Shown piece by piece: positions 18,985 to 28,236 of a DNA stretch of 64,000 bases. Both the position numbers and the translations under genes were made by a program. The notes under the pieces were generated by a model. That model was not told the origin of the DNA. It searched no databases and worked only from the letters and a program-made list of their open reading frames with translations. Every line of letters begins with the position of its first letter. The stretch's first letter is position 1. Origin of the DNA: Bradyrhizobium tropiciagri (lineage in GTDB: Bacteria > Pseudomonadota > Alphaproteobacteria > Rhizobiales > Xanthobacteraceae); NCBI RefSeq assembly GCF_018130505.1, contig NZ_JAFCKH010000002.1, forward strand, positions 558,001 to 622,000, given 5' to 3'.

Positions 18985-20270
18985 GCGTTGAAATCACCAA
19001 GCTTCCAAGCGGCCTCACCATCGTCACCGACACCATGCCGCATCTGGAAACCGCGGCGCTCGGCGTCTGGGCCGGAGTCGGCGGCCGCGACGAGAAGCCG
19101 AACGAGCACGGCATCTCGCATTTGCTGGAACACATGGCGTTCAAGGGCACCACGCGGCGCTCCTCGCGCGAGATCGTCGAGGAGATCGAGGCGGTCGGCG
19201 GCGACCTCAATGCCGGCACCTCGACCGAGACCACGGCCTATTATGCGCGGGTGTTGAAGGCGGACGTGCCGTTGGCGCTCGACGTGCTGTCCGACATCCT
19301 CGCCAATCCGTCCTTCCTGCCGGACGAGCTGGAGCGCGAGAAGAGCGTGATCGTGCAGGAGATCGGCGCGGCGCAGGATACGCCCGACGACGTCGTGTTC
19401 GAGCATCTCAACGAGCTCTGCTTTCCGGAGCAGCCGATGGGCCGCTCGCTGCTCGGCACCGCCAAGACGCTGAAGGCCTTCAACCGCGACATGTTGCGCG
19501 GCTATCTCTCGACGCATTACCGCGCACCCGACATGGTGGTGGCCGCCGCCGGCGCCGTCGATCACAAGCGCATCGTCGAGGACGTCACGCAGAAGTTTTC
19601 AAGCTTCGAGGCGACGCCGGCGCCGAAGCCGCAGCCGGCGAAGTTCGGCAAGGGCGGCTCCAAGGTCGTGCATCGCGAGCTCGAGCAGGCGCATCTGACG
19701 CTGGCGCTCGAGGGCGTGCCGCAGGCCGATCCGTCGCTGTTCTCGCTGCAGGTGTTCACCAACACGCTCGGCGGCGGGATGTCGTCGCGGCTGTTCCAGG
19801 AGGTGCGCGAGAAGCGCGGCCTGTGCTACTCGATCTACTCCTTCCACGCGCCCTACAGCGACACCGGTTTCTTCGGCCTCTACACCGGAACCGATCCCGC
19901 CGACGCGCCCGAGATGATGGAAGTCATCGTCGACGTCATCAACGACGCCGTGGAAACCCTGACCGAGGCCGAGGTGGCGCGCGCCAAGGCGCAGATGAAG
20001 GCCGGCCTCCTGATGGCGCTGGAAAGCTGCTCGTCGCGGGCCGAACAATTGGCCCGCCACGTGCTTGCCTACGGCCGGCCGCAGACGGTGGAGGAACTGG
20101 TGGCGCGGATCGACGGCGTCAGCGTCGAATCGAGCCGCAACGCCGCCCGTGCGCTGCTGTTGCGCAGCCGGCCCGCCGTGGTCGCGCTCGGCAGCGGCAG
20201 GGGTCTGGACACGGCGGTGGCTTTTGCGGAAGGATTGACCAGGTCGAAGGCGAAGACGTTGCTGCATTGA
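18981..20270 (+). CDS. M16B zinc peptidase (mitochondrial processing peptidase-like)
   Basis: A 429-residue member of the insulinase superfamily most like the MPP beta subunit. The inverted zinc motif HxxEH is HLLEHMAFKG (His47-His51), with the downstream Glu in ELEREKSVIVQEI. The C-terminal half contains the glycine-rich LGGGMSSRLFQEVREKRGL. Rhizobial members are cytoplasmic or periplasm-facing peptidases of unclear substrate. The start ATG overlaps the thrC stop (ATGA), a coupling common in Rhizobiales. The open frame extends far upstream inside thrC, but that part is a shadow. Confidence 0.93.
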   Translation: MSVEITKLPSGLTIVTDTMPHLETAALGVWAGVGGRDEKPNEHGISHLLEHMAFKGTTRRSSREIVEEIEAVGGDLNAGTSTETTAYYARVLKADVPLALDVLSDILANPSFLPDELEREKSVIVQEIGAAQDTPDDVVFEHLNELCFPEQPMGRSLLGTAKTLKAFNRDMLRGYLSTHYRAPDMVVAAAGAVDHKRIVEDVTQKFSSFEATPAPKPQPAKFGKGGSKVVHRELEQAHLTLALEGVPQADPSLFSLQVFTNTLGGGMSSRLFQEVREKRGLCYSIYSFHAPYSDTGFFGLYTGTDPADAPEMMEVIVDVINDAVETLTEAEVARAKAQMKAGLLMALESCSSRAEQLARHVLAYGRPQTVEELVARIDGVSVESSRNAARALLLRSRPAVVALGSGRGLDTAVAFAEGLTRSKAKTLLH

Positions 20271-20277
20271 GAATTTA

Positions 20278-20431
20278 CCTCTCCCCGCCTGCGGGGAGAG
20301 GTCGGATTGCGCTAGGCGATGCGAAGCATCGTCCGGAGCAATCCGGGTGAGGGGGTACAGGTCCCACTAATCGGCTCGCTCGTGGATGGAGCCCCTCACC
20401 CGACCCTCTCCCCGCAAGGGCGGGGCGAGGG
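20278..20431. repeat. Palindrome cluster between the M16 gene and the acetyltransferase
   Basis: A perfect hairpin ACCTCTCCCCGCCTGCGGGG(AGAGGT) at 20278-20302, then a degraded spacer with CGATGCGAAGCATCG, then an inverted partner GACCCTCTCCCCGCAAGGGC near 20402. It belongs to the dispersed CTCCCCGC-type intergenic repeats. The first hairpin starts 8 bases after the M16 stop and may also act as a transcript end. Confidence 0.7.
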
Positions 20432-20456
20432 AGCGCAGGCGGGGGAGTATCGGGCC

Positions 20457-21044
20457 ATGGCCCTGTTTCGTTTGCCATCCAGCGGACCGGCTGCATTGAT
20501 GCCGCGCGGTCACGGGCTGCTGCTGCGGGCGCCGCAGATGTCGGACTTTCCGCAATGGGCGCAGCTGCGCGAGCTCAGCCGGGCCTATCTCACGCCATGG
20601 GAACCGATCTGGCCGTCCGACGACCTGACCCGCTCGGGTTTCCGCCGCCGCCTGCGCCGCTATACCGAGGACATCGCCGCCGACCGCTCCTATCCGTTCA
20701 TCATCTTCCGCGAGGCGGACGGGGTGATGATCGGCGGCATCACGCTCGCCAATGTCCGGCGCGGCATCGTGCAGGCCGGCACCATCGGCTATTGGGTCGG
20801 CCAGCCGCATGCGCATCGCGGCTATATGACGACGGCACTGCGGGTGCTGCTGCCGTCGCTGTTCGGCGAGCTCAATCTGCATCGGATCGAGGCCGCCTGC
20901 ATCCCCTCCAACGCGCCGTCGATCCGGGTGCTGGAGAAGTGCGGCTTCACCCGCGAGGGCCTGGCGCGGCGCTACCTCTGCATCAACGGGATCTGGCAGG
21001 ACCACCTGCTGTTCGGCCTGCTGCATGAGGATTTCCGCGGTTGA
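20457..21044 (+). CDS. GNAT acetyltransferase, RimJ/RimL type
   Basis: A 195-residue N-acetyltransferase. Acetyl-CoA-binding motif A is partly visible as GYWVGQPHAHRGYMTTALRV, and the C-terminal half has NLHRIEAACIPSNAPSIRVL followed by EKCGFTREGLARRYL, the standard RimJ/RimL pattern. Such proteins acetylate ribosomal protein N-termini or small amines; the substrate is not readable here. The ATG at 20457 has a GGGGGAG ribosome site; the upstream open frame consists of repeat sequence. Downstream of thrC and the M16 gene. Confidence 0.88.
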   Translation: MALFRLPSSGPAALMPRGHGLLLRAPQMSDFPQWAQLRELSRAYLTPWEPIWPSDDLTRSGFRRRLRRYTEDIAADRSYPFIIFREADGVMIGGITLANVRRGIVQAGTIGYWVGQPHAHRGYMTTALRVLLPSLFGELNLHRIEAACIPSNAPSIRVLEKCGFTREGLARRYLCINGIWQDHLLFGLLHEDFRG

Positions 21045-21165
21045 TCTTCGCCTAATGGAACGGCAGGCAGCCCCGCACCAGCTTTGATGCCTTGGGTTCG
21101 CCGCCATTGGCTTGCTATAACGCCGGCGAAATCGGCATTTTTGGTTGGAGGCGGTTGAAGCTGAC

Positions 21166-21813
21166 ATGGGTGACAAGGGCGTAATCAGGCTCGCGGTTGC
21201 GGCGGCGGTTGCGATCGGGCTGGGCTCGGGAATGTTTGCTTCCACGGCATCGGCGCAGTCCCTCAGCGACCGCTTCAAGAGCCTGTTCGGCGGCTCGTCC
21301 GAATCGGACAAGCCGGCCACGCCCTCGGCACCGCCGGTACTCGACGACAGCGCCGCCGAGCTGACCTGCCCGCAGGTCACGATCCGCTCCGGCGCCTCGA
21401 CCTATGCGGTGGCTGCCCCCGGCAAGCAACCGGTCGGCAACGACATCAAGTTCCAGGCCTCGATCTCGCGCACGGCGCGGCAATGCAGCCTGAACAACGG
21501 CGAGATCACCGCCAAGATCGGCATCCAGGGCCGGGTGATCGTCGGGCCGTCCGGCGCGCCGCCGACCGTCGAGGTGCCGCTGCGCGTCGCCGTGGTGAAG
21601 GGCGGCATCGGCGAGCGGACGGTCATGACCAAGGCCTATGTCACCACGGTGCAGGTCGACGAAAGCGGCAGCGTGCCGTTCAGTCTGGTCGCCGAGGACG
21701 TCGTCTACCCGGCGCCGTCGCCGGCCGACAACGACAGCTACGTGTTCTATATCGGCTTCGATCCGCAGGCCCTGAAGGGCGAGCCCAAGGCGCGGCCCCA
21801 CAAGAAGAAATAG
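21166..21813 (+). CDS. Secreted protein of unknown function
   Basis: A 215-residue protein with a signal peptide (IRLAVAAAVAIGLGSGMF, cut near ASAQ). A low-complexity linker rich in Ser/Pro follows, then a predicted beta-rich domain containing AELTCPQVTIRSGASTY, RQCSLNNGEITAKIGIQGRV and a lysine-rich end PHKKK. Two cysteines may form a disulfide. Probably periplasmic or outer-membrane associated. I do not recognise the family with certainty; similar proteins occur widely in Bradyrhizobium. The ATG at 21166 begins the signal peptide. Confidence 0.75.
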   Translation: MGDKGVIRLAVAAAVAIGLGSGMFASTASAQSLSDRFKSLFGGSSESDKPATPSAPPVLDDSAAELTCPQVTIRSGASTYAVAAPGKQPVGNDIKFQASISRTARQCSLNNGEITAKIGIQGRVIVGPSGAPPTVEVPLRVAVVKGGIGERTVMTKAYVTTVQVDESGSVPFSLVAEDVVYPAPSPADNDSYVFYIGFDPQALKGEPKARPHKKK

Positions 21814-21902
21814 CGGGCCCGGCTGCGGCGACGATGTCGTGCCCGCCGGGACGAACAAGCCCGCCAGGACAGACAAGCTAGGACAAACTAGTCAGGACAA
21901 AC

Positions 21903-21941
21903 AAAAAGGCCGGTGCGATCGCTCGCACCAGCCTTTTGTTT
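21903..21941 (-). terminator. Hairpin terminator for the ATP synthase F0 operon
   Basis: Inverted repeat AAAAGGC-GGTGCGA / TCGCACC-GCCTTTT with T-rich flanks on both strands. It lies 15 bases beyond the stop of the last F0 gene and could end transcription from either side. Confidence 0.8.
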
Positions 21942-21955
21942 GGATCGGGTCTGCG

Positions 21956-22441
21956 TCAGTTCAGCTTGGAGCGGACTTCGGCGATGCCCTTGCTGACGAG
22001 ATCGTCGGCGACCGGGCCCTTGACCTGTTGCGCCAGGATGGTCGAGGCGGCGGTGACCGCGGCGTTGGCCGCGGCGGCGCGGACATCGGCCACGGCCTGG
22101 GCCTCGGCGAGGGCGATCTTGCTCTCGGCGGTCTTGGTCCGCCGCGCGACAAAATCCTCCATCTTGGTCTTGGCTTCGGCCGCAATCCGTTCGGCCTCGG
22201 CCTTGGCGCTGGAGATGATCTCCTCGGCCTCGCGCTCGGCGCTGGTACGGCGGGCCTTGTACTCGCCGAGCAGCTTGGCGGCCTCTTCCTTCAGACGGCG
22301 GGCGTCGTCCAGTTCGGCCCTGATGCGGTCGGCGCGATGATCGAGCGCCGTCAGCAGCGTGCGGTGGACGCCGAGATAGCCGAACACGATCATCAGCAGG
22401 ATGAAGGCGATCGCAACCCAGGTTTCCGGTTCATAGAACAT
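21956..22441 (-). CDS. atpF: ATP synthase F0 subunit b
   Basis: Peripheral stalk subunit linking F0 to F1 (161 residues). An N-terminal membrane helix ([20 protein letters not shown]) is followed by a long Ala/Glu/Lys/Arg-rich coiled coil ([20 protein letters not shown]). Last gene of the operon atpI-atpB-atpE-b'-b, four bases after the b' gene. Alphaproteobacteria have two different b-type subunits and this one, with FYEPETWVA at the start, is the b form. Confidence 0.93.
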   Translation of the reverse strand: MFYEPETWVAIAFILLMIVFGYLGVHRTLLTALDHRADRIRAELDDARRLKEEAAKLLGEYKARRTSAEREAEEIISSAKAEAERIAAEAKTKMEDFVARRTKTAESKIALAEAQAVADVRAAAANAAVTAASTILAQQVKGPVADDLVSKGIAEVRSKLN

Positions 22442-22445
22442 TCGC

Positions 22446-23012
22446 TTATCCCTTCAGCGAAGCATCGACGGCGCTGCCGACCACGTTCGCGTCCGGCGTC
22501 ACGCCGGCGAGCCGCTGGACGATGGCGCCGGCGGCATCCGCCGCGATGCCGCGGACGTTGCTCATGGCGTTCGCCCGGGTCGTTGCGATCTGCTTCTCGG
22601 CGTCGGCGAGCTTGACGGCCAGCTTGTCCTCCAGCGCCTTGCGTTCGGCTTCGGAGGCCGCGTTCAGCTTCTCGCGGGTCTCGTTGCCAATTGCCTGGGC
22701 GCGGGAACGCGCATTCGCCAGTTCGCTTTCATAGGCCTTCAGCGCCGCGTCGGACTCGTCCTTCAGCTTCTGCGCCTCGGCCAGATCGCCCTCGATCTTG
22801 TCCTGACGTGCATCGATCGTCCCGCCGACGCGCGGCAGTGCGATACGCGACACGATCAGATAGAGCGCGACGAATGCAATCGCCAGCGACACCAGCTGCG
22901 AGGCGAAATTGGACGAATCGAACGGCGGAAAGGCTCCGCCGTGATGTCCGCCATCGGCCTCGGTGTGGGCGCCGGCTTTCTGGCCTTTTGCCTCGCCATG
23001 ACTCTCAGCCAT
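22446..23012 (-). CDS. ATP synthase F0 subunit b' (second stalk subunit)
   Basis: A 188-residue second b-type subunit. A His/Gly/Glu-rich N-terminal extension ([20 protein letters not shown]) precedes [20 protein letters not shown], a membrane helix and a coiled coil with [20 protein letters not shown]. This organisation is typical of b' in rhizobia, where the gene is named atpG, atpX or atpF'. It pairs with b in the stator. Located between atpE and atpF with short spacers. Confidence 0.92.
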   Translation of the reverse strand: MAESHGEAKGQKAGAHTEADGGHHGGAFPPFDSSNFASQLVSLAIAFVALYLIVSRIALPRVGGTIDARQDKIEGDLAEAQKLKDESDAALKAYESELANARSRAQAIGNETREKLNAASEAERKALEDKLAVKLADAEKQIATTRANAMSNVRGIAADAAGAIVQRLAGVTPDANVVGSAVDASLKG

Positions 23013-23114
23013 GGTGTTCTCCTGTTGCTGTCATGCGCGCCGCCCCTGGAATGATCCTTGGAACGATCCTTTGGGCGGCGCGAAGGTTACCGCAGAGCGG
23101 AACCGGGGTGCCGC

Positions 23115-23345
23115 TCAGAGCGGAACGAACAGCAGCAGCAGCGCGATCAGCAGCGAGAAGATGCCGAGCGCTTCGGTCACGGCGAAGCCGAAGATCAGGT
23201 TGCCGAACTGGCCCTGAGCGGCCGAGGGGTTGCGCACCGCAGCGGCGAGGTAGTTGCCGAAGATGATGCCCACGCCGACGCCCGCACCGCCCATGCCGAT
23301 GCACGCGATGCCCGCGCCGATAAGTTTTGCTGCTGCCGGTTCCAT
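23115..23345 (-). CDS. atpE: ATP synthase F0 subunit c
   Basis: Proteolipid of the rotor ring, 76 residues in two helices. The start ATG at 23345 is fixed by the canonical [18 protein letters not shown]. The polar loop is [10 protein letters not shown], and the proton-binding glutamate is Glu58 in [10 protein letters not shown]. The helix-1 glycine series [15 protein letters not shown] is typical. The open frame continues upstream but is a shadow of atpB. A good ribosome site (AAGGAG) precedes it. Confidence 0.96.
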   Translation of the reverse strand: MEPAAAKLIGAGIACIGMGGAGVGVGIIFGNYLAAAVRNPSAAQGQFGNLIFGFAVTEALGIFSLLIALLLLFVPL

Positions 23346-23398
23346 ATGTAGCTCCTTGAGAGATAGACAGATTGGTGGGTGGAGATTCCCCGGACCGC

Positions 23399-24148
23399 TT
23401 AGTGTCCCGGATGAATGGCGTCGTTGAGGTAGATGCAGGTCAGGATCGCGAACACGTAGGCCTGCAGGAACGCGACCAGCAGTTCGAGGGCGTACAGCGC
23501 AATCGTGAGCGCCAGCGGCAGGACGCCGCCGACCCAGCCGAGCGCACCCAGCGAGAAGCCGAGCATCGCGACGAAGCCCGCGAACACCTTGAGCGCGATG
23601 TGGCCGGCCAGCATGTTGGCGAACAGACGAACGCTGTGCGAGACCGGCCGCAGGAAGAACGACAGGATCTCGATGAACATGACCAGCGGCAGGATGTAGA
23701 TCGGAACGCCGTGGGGGACGAAGATGCTGAAGAATTTCAGGCCGTTCTTGTAGACGCCGTAGATCAGGACGGTGAAGAACACCAGCAGCGCAAGGGCTGC
23801 GGTGACGATCAGGTGGCTCGCAATCGTGAAGGTGTAGGGAATAACACCGACCAGATTCGAGACGCAGAGGAACATGAACAGCGAGAAGATCAGCGGGAAG
23901 AACTTCATGCCTTCCGCGCCGGCCGTGCTGCGGATCGTGGTCGCCACGAACTCGTAGGAGATCTCGGCGACCGACTGCAGCCGTCCGGGGATCAGCTCCC
24001 GACCGCTCGCCAGCATCAGCAGTGCGATCAGGAGCACCGCGATGAGCATGAAGAGCGACGAATTGGTGAAGGCGATCGTGTGATTGCCGATGTGGCCGAG
24101 CGTGAAGAAGGGCTCGATGTTGAACTGGTGGATAGGGTCGATTTTCAT
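23399..24148 (-). CDS. atpB: ATP synthase F0 subunit a
   Basis: Stator channel subunit that passes protons to the c ring. The 249-residue membrane protein begins [15 protein letters not shown], typical of alphaproteobacteria. The essential arginine is in [18 protein letters not shown], and the C-terminal helix ends [20 protein letters not shown]. Second gene of the F0 operon after atpI. Confidence 0.96.
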   Translation of the reverse strand: MKIDPIHQFNIEPFFTLGHIGNHTIAFTNSSLFMLIAVLLIALLMLASGRELIPGRLQSVAEISYEFVATTIRSTAGAEGMKFFPLIFSLFMFLCVSNLVGVIPYTFTIASHLIVTAALALLVFFTVLIYGVYKNGLKFFSIFVPHGVPIYILPLVMFIEILSFFLRPVSHSVRLFANMLAGHIALKVFAGFVAMLGFSLGALGWVGGVLPLALTIALYALELLVAFLQAYVFAILTCIYLNDAIHPGH

Positions 24149-24219
24149 CCGCGCGGCTCTTGGTCCACCGGCCGTGTCGCCGGTTATCGAATTTCAAATG
24201 TCGTGACTTCCGTCGGCGC

Positions 24220-24591
24220 TCAGCGCTTGCCCGAGGCCACGCCCGCGGACCTCACCACGTTGACCACCCCGGCGACGAAGCCGAGCAGCGTTAACACGAT
24301 GAAGCCGAATGGCGACGTCGACAGCCAACGGTCGACTCCCCAGCCAATCGCCGCCCCGACGGCAACGCCCGCGATCAGCTCCGAAGAAAGACGAAAACCG
24401 AGCGCCATCGCCGAAGCTCTGGCCGCACTGTCCCCGCCTTCAGTACCGGATTGATCAGTCTTGCTCCTGCGGCTGTCGCGAATTTCTGACAACCGATGAT
24501 CGAGACTTCCGAGCCTTGCGGAAAGCGCAGCTTCGTCAGGAGACGATGGATCGCGATTTCCACTTGTGCGGTCGTTGGTGTTTTCAGCCAT
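24220..24591 (-). CDS. atpI: ATP synthase accessory protein AtpI
   Basis: A 123-residue protein with a polar N-terminal half ([19 protein letters not shown]) and two membrane helices ([19 protein letters not shown], then [20 protein letters not shown]). AtpI helps assembly of the c ring and may affect Mg uptake. First gene of the F0 operon; the operon promoter must lie in the 428-base gap 24592-25019, shared with the divergent secreted-protein gene. I saw no diagnostic box there. Confidence 0.92.
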   Translation of the reverse strand: MAENTNDRTSGNRDPSSPDEAALSARLGSLDHRLSEIRDSRRSKTDQSGTEGGDSAARASAMALGFRLSSELIAGVAVGAAIGWGVDRWLSTSPFGFIVLTLLGFVAGVVNVVRSAGVASGKR

Positions 24592-25019
24592 GCTGCAAAC
24601 ACTAACCGAAGCCGCGGATGATGGAAATTACGCCCGTCCCCGTCAAAAGCCGCGCGGACCATACTTACCGCGTCCAATCAAGTCAAGATTGCGTCGTAAC
24701 CAGTTATTGCTTTGATTCTGCTGGATTTATTTGGAGATATTCAAGGTCAGAGTGACGCAGTGATCGCGGTGCAACAGCTCGCGCGCGCGAAAGCTCCGCG
24801 CCGGCTTTGTAAGCCGTTACGATCGCAGGCAAATTGTCCGGCGGCGCCAGGGGCGCTGCGAATCCGCGGTCGGACGGCGACGAGCGGAACTTCACCGACA
24901 CATCCCGATTGGCGGCGCGCAAGATCGGCCGCTAGCCGCGCTCATGCGCGTTGAATTCGGTTGGCGAGGCCCATAGTTCACTTAAACAGGGGCAGAATCA
25001 GGTTGAGGCGGAGCGAGCC

Positions 25020-25538
25020 ATGCCGACAGCGATATCGCCCTTGAAAATATCCGCCGCGCTTGCCGTTGTGTCCGTTGTCGCCGCCGGCCCGGCGATGGCG
25101 CAATCGGCGCCCGACACCGAGAACGGCCGTTACACATTATCCCCGGCAGGCAGCGGCTTCCTGCGGCTCGACACCCGCACCGGCGCGGTGTCGACCTGCA
25201 CCAACTCGAGCGCCGGCTGGGCCTGCTACATGGTGCCTGACGAGCGCGCGGCCCTGGATGCCGAGATCGGGCGGCTGCAGGCCGACAACGATAAACTGAG
25301 GACCGACCTTGCGGCCCGCCAGCCCGCCACATCGGACAAGACCGACGAGGCGCTGCCGAAATCGGACCAACTGAAGAAGGCCGATCCGAAGACGGCCGAG
25401 AACGAGCGCAAGATCGAGATCCCGCTGCCGAGCGATCAAGATATGGATCGCGTGATGTCGTTCGTGGAGCGCGCGTGGCGGCGGCTGATCGAGATGGCCA
25501 ACCGCGTGCAGCGCGACGTCAACGGCGGCAAGATCTGA
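25020..25538 (+). CDS. Secreted coiled-coil protein of unknown function
   Basis: A 172-residue exported protein. The signal peptide PLKISAALAVVSVVAAGPAM is cut near AMAQ. The mature part begins with GRYTLSPAGSGFLRLDTRTG and two cysteines (VSTCTNSSAGWACYMVP). A short coiled coil with LDAEIGRLQADNDKLRTDL follows, then a charged linker and a C-terminal helix (MSFVERAWRRLIEMANRVQ). Similar proteins are common in Bradyrhizobiaceae with no known role. The ATG at 25020 has GAGGCGGAG upstream. Divergent from the F0 operon. Confidence 0.8.
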   Translation: MPTAISPLKISAALAVVSVVAAGPAMAQSAPDTENGRYTLSPAGSGFLRLDTRTGAVSTCTNSSAGWACYMVPDERAALDAEIGRLQADNDKLRTDLAARQPATSDKTDEALPKSDQLKKADPKTAENERKIEIPLPSDQDMDRVMSFVERAWRRLIEMANRVQRDVNGGKI

Positions 25539-25552
25539 TCGTCTCTTTCCGC

Positions 25553-25678
25553 AGCGTCGTCCCGGCGAAGGCCGGGACCCATAACCACTGCTGTTCGTTG
25601 GTTATGAGAGTGTTACTCCGAGTCTTCGAAATCGAGGGGCTGCGGAGTATGGGTCCCGGCTTTCGCCGGGACGACGCT
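25553..25678. repeat. Palindromic pair, GTCGTCCCGGC family
   Basis: The left arm AGCGTCGTCCCGGCGAAGGC with CGGGACCCATA is mirrored by TATGGGTCCCGGCTTTCGCC with GGGACGACGCT about 60 bases later. A single half copy lies at 46301-46329. It is a dispersed rhizobial intergenic element located between two genes of the same direction. Confidence 0.8.
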
Positions 25679-25700
25679 CGAGAGTGTTGAAAGACTACAG

Positions 25701-26174
25701 ATGAACTCAACAAAGACAATTTCGCGCTCGGCGCCATCTTCAATCACGGCCCCCAGCATCGTCTCATCGCGCCTGACGTTGCAGACATCGGGCGCCGGCT
25801 TTACCGACATCACGGCCGAGGTCGAAGAATTCCTGCGCGAAGCGCGTGCCGGCGAGGGCGCGGTGACCCTGTTCATCCGCCACACCTCGGCCTCGCTGAC
25901 GATCCAGGAGAATGCCGATCCCACGGTGCTCGCCGACCTGATGACGGCGCTCGATCGGGCCGCGCCTGAAGATGGCGGCTGGCGTCACGACACCGAGGGT
26001 CCCGACGACATGCCGGCGCATATCAAGACCATGCTGACCGCAACCTCGCTGCAGATTCCGGTGCTCGACGGCGAGATGATGCTCGGCAACTGGCAGGGCA
26101 TCTATCTCATCGAGCATCGCGCCCGTCCGCACCGCCGCGAGATCGTGCTGCAGTTCATCGGCGCCACGCGCTGA
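25701..26174 (+). CDS. YjbQ/UPF0047 family protein
   Basis: A 157-residue protein with the YjbQ core after a 20-residue leader: DITAEVEEFLREARAGEGAV, IRHTSASLTIQENADPTVLADL, HIKTMLTATSLQIPVLDGEM and GNWQGIYLIEHRARPHRREI carry the conserved His, Asn, Asp and Glu residues of the family. Members have thiamine-phosphate synthase activity in vitro; the biological role is unclear. The ATG at 25701 may give too long a leader, with a start near SRLTLQTSG closer to family length. A shared hairpin separates it from the convergent transporter. Confidence 0.87.
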   Translation: MNSTKTISRSAPSSITAPSIVSSRLTLQTSGAGFTDITAEVEEFLREARAGEGAVTLFIRHTSASLTIQENADPTVLADLMTALDRAAPEDGGWRHDTEGPDDMPAHIKTMLTATSLQIPVLDGEMMLGNWQGIYLIEHRARPHRREIVLQFIGATR

Positions 26175-26193
26175 CCCGTCCTGAACGCTTCTC

Positions 26194-26232
26194 AAAAAAA
26201 CATCGGCCGCGGATCGCTCCGCGGCCGATGCA
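26194..26232 (-). terminator. Terminator between the YjbQ-like gene and the MHS transporter
   Basis: A perfect 13-base stem CATCGGCCGCGGA / TCCGCGGCCGATG with loop TCGC. The plus-strand run of seven A before it gives a U tract for leftward transcripts of the transporter. Confidence 0.85.
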
Positions 26233-26255
26233 TTTGGAATGCGGATTCCAGTCGA

Positions 26256-27920
26256 TCAGATCTTGCTGATGTCGACGTCCTTGGTTTCCGGAACGAACAG
26301 CGCGCCGATCACGACGGTGATCGATGCGAAGATGATCGGGTACCACAGGCCGGAATAGATATCGCCGGTCGAGGCGGTGATCGCGAAGGCGGTGGCCGGG
26401 AGCAGGCCGCCGAACCAGCCGTTGCCGATGTGATAGGGCAGCGACATCGAGGTGTAGCGGATGCGGGTCGGGAACAGTTCGACCAGCATCGCGGCGATCG
26501 GGCCGTAGACCATGGTGACGTAGATCACCAGGATCAGCAGCAGGCCGATGATCGCGGCCACCTGCGGACGGAAGATGTCGAACGGATGCGCCATCTTCAC
26601 GATGCCGGCGTCACCCACCTTCGGATAGCCTGCCGCCTGGATCGCCGCGGTGATCGCGGGATTCGACGTCTTGGCGTCCGTGTAGGGGACCTCCTTGTCG
26701 TTGACCATGATCTTTACCGGCGCACCAGCGGTGCCCGCGACGGTCGAGTAATTCACCGACGACTGGGCGAGGAAGGCGCGGGCGGTGTCGCAGGGCGCCG
26801 TGAAGACACGCGTGCCGACCGGGTTGAACAAGTCGCCGCAGCCCTTCGGATCCGCAACCACCTGCACCTTGACCGTCTCATAGGCCTTTTCCAGCGCCGG
26901 GTTGGCGTTGGTCGAGATCATGCGGAAGATCGGGAACAGCGTGAGCGCGCCAATCAGGCAGCCCGCCAGGATGATCGGCTTGCGGCCGATCCGGTCTGAC
27001 AGGGCGCCGAACACCAGGAAGAAGCCGGTGCCGAGCAGCAGCGACCAGGCGATCAGGAGGTTGGCGGTGTAGCCGTCGACCTTCAGGATCGATTGCAGGA
27101 AGAACAGCGCGTAAAACTGGCCGGTGTACCAGATCACGGCCTGGCCCATGGTCAGGCCGAGCAGCGCGAGGATCACGATCTTGGCGTTGCTCCAGGTCCC
27201 GAAGGCCTCGGTCAGCGGGGCCTTGGAGCCCTTGCCCTCTTCCTTCATGCGCTGGAACACCGGCGATTCATTGAGCCGCAGCCGGATCCAGACCGAGATG
27301 CCGAGCAGCAGCACCGACACCAGGAACGGAATGCGCCAGCCCCATTCGGCGAATTCCTTTTCGCCGACGGCGCTACGGGTGAACAGGATCACCAGCAGCG
27401 ACAGGAACAGGCCGAGCGTTGCCGTGGTCTGGATGAACGAGGTGTAGTAGCCGCGCTTGCCCTGCGGGGCGTGCTCGGCCACGTAGGTCGCCGCGCCGCC
27501 ATATTCGCCGCCGAGTGCGAGGCCCTGCAGCAGCCGCAGCGCGATCAGGATGATCGGCGCCGCGATGCCGATCGTGGCCGCGTTGGGCAGCAGGCCGACG
27601 ATGAAAGTCGACAGACCCATGATCAGGATGGTGACGAGGAAGGTGTATTTGCGGCCGACGATGTCGCCGACCCGGCCGAACACGATCGCGCCGAACGGGC
27701 GGACCAGGAAGCCGGCGGCGAAGGCCAGCAGCGCGAAGATGTCGCGGGTCGCGGGCGGATAGGCCGAGAAGAACTGGGCGCCGATGATGCTGGCGAGCGA
27801 ACCGTAGAGATAGAAGTCGTACCACTCGAAGACGGTGCCGAGCGACGACGCGAGGATGACGAAGCGTTCATCCTTGGTCATGCCTGCCGGGCGCGCCGAA
27901 GTTGCAGTCACTGTGGACAT
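26256..27920 (-). CDS. MFS transporter, metabolite:H+ symporter (MHS/ProP-like) family
   Basis: A 554-residue MFS protein. The N-terminus has VILASSLGTVFEWYDFYLYG, diagnostic of the MHS family, then GRVGDIVGRKYTF (loop 2-3 motif) and GGEYGGAATYVAEHAP. Between helices near residues 355-450 there is a soluble insertion with Cys residues (ADPKGCGDLFNPVG, then FTAPCDTARAFLAQ), longer than in ProP or KgtP. The C-terminus ends PETKDVDISKI. Likely substrates are organic acids or similar metabolites; proximity to a CrbS/CrbR-like pair hints at acetate-type compounds, as inference only. The ATG at 27920 is chosen because the upstream extension is polar and repetitive. Confidence 0.85.
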   Translation of the reverse strand: MSTVTATSARPAGMTKDERFVILASSLGTVFEWYDFYLYGSLASIIGAQFFSAYPPATRDIFALLAFAAGFLVRPFGAIVFGRVGDIVGRKYTFLVTILIMGLSTFIVGLLPNAATIGIAAPIILIALRLLQGLALGGEYGGAATYVAEHAPQGKRGYYTSFIQTTATLGLFLSLLVILFTRSAVGEKEFAEWGWRIPFLVSVLLLGISVWIRLRLNESPVFQRMKEEGKGSKAPLTEAFGTWSNAKIVILALLGLTMGQAVIWYTGQFYALFFLQSILKVDGYTANLLIAWSLLLGTGFFLVFGALSDRIGRKPIILAGCLIGALTLFPIFRMISTNANPALEKAYETVKVQVVADPKGCGDLFNPVGTRVFTAPCDTARAFLAQSSVNYSTVAGTAGAPVKIMVNDKEVPYTDAKTSNPAITAAIQAAGYPKVGDAGIVKMAHPFDIFRPQVAAIIGLLLILVIYVTMVYGPIAAMLVELFPTRIRYTSMSLPYHIGNGWFGGLLPATAFAITASTGDIYSGLWYPIIFASITVVIGALFVPETKDVDISKI

Positions 27921-28236
27921 CTGGATAGCTCCCCCCGATTTTTGCTGCCAAGCTCGCCCCCGCCTGCCGGGTTCGGGCCGAATAAGCCTTAGGCTTGGTT
28001 TCAAGGTAACATCGCAGTGAAACCCGCCCCAATAAGACTTTCGGCTTTTGCACGGCCGATCATATCGTCAGCAAAGAGAATGGGATGCAGGGCTGCCGGG
28101 CGCAGCTATTGCGCCGCACAAGCCGGGCGCGGGTTAACCGCGTTGGCATGTGGTATTATCCAGCGCTTGCATGATACAGCCGCGCGAGACACAACCGGGT
28201 TGCGCGGGTTTGCCGAAATTCGCTAGTGGGACTGAG

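Noticed and set aside
24704-24922. 72-residue ORF in the atpI upstream gap
   Set aside because: No ribosome site, no conserved-looking pattern. It lies in a region that should hold divergent promoters.
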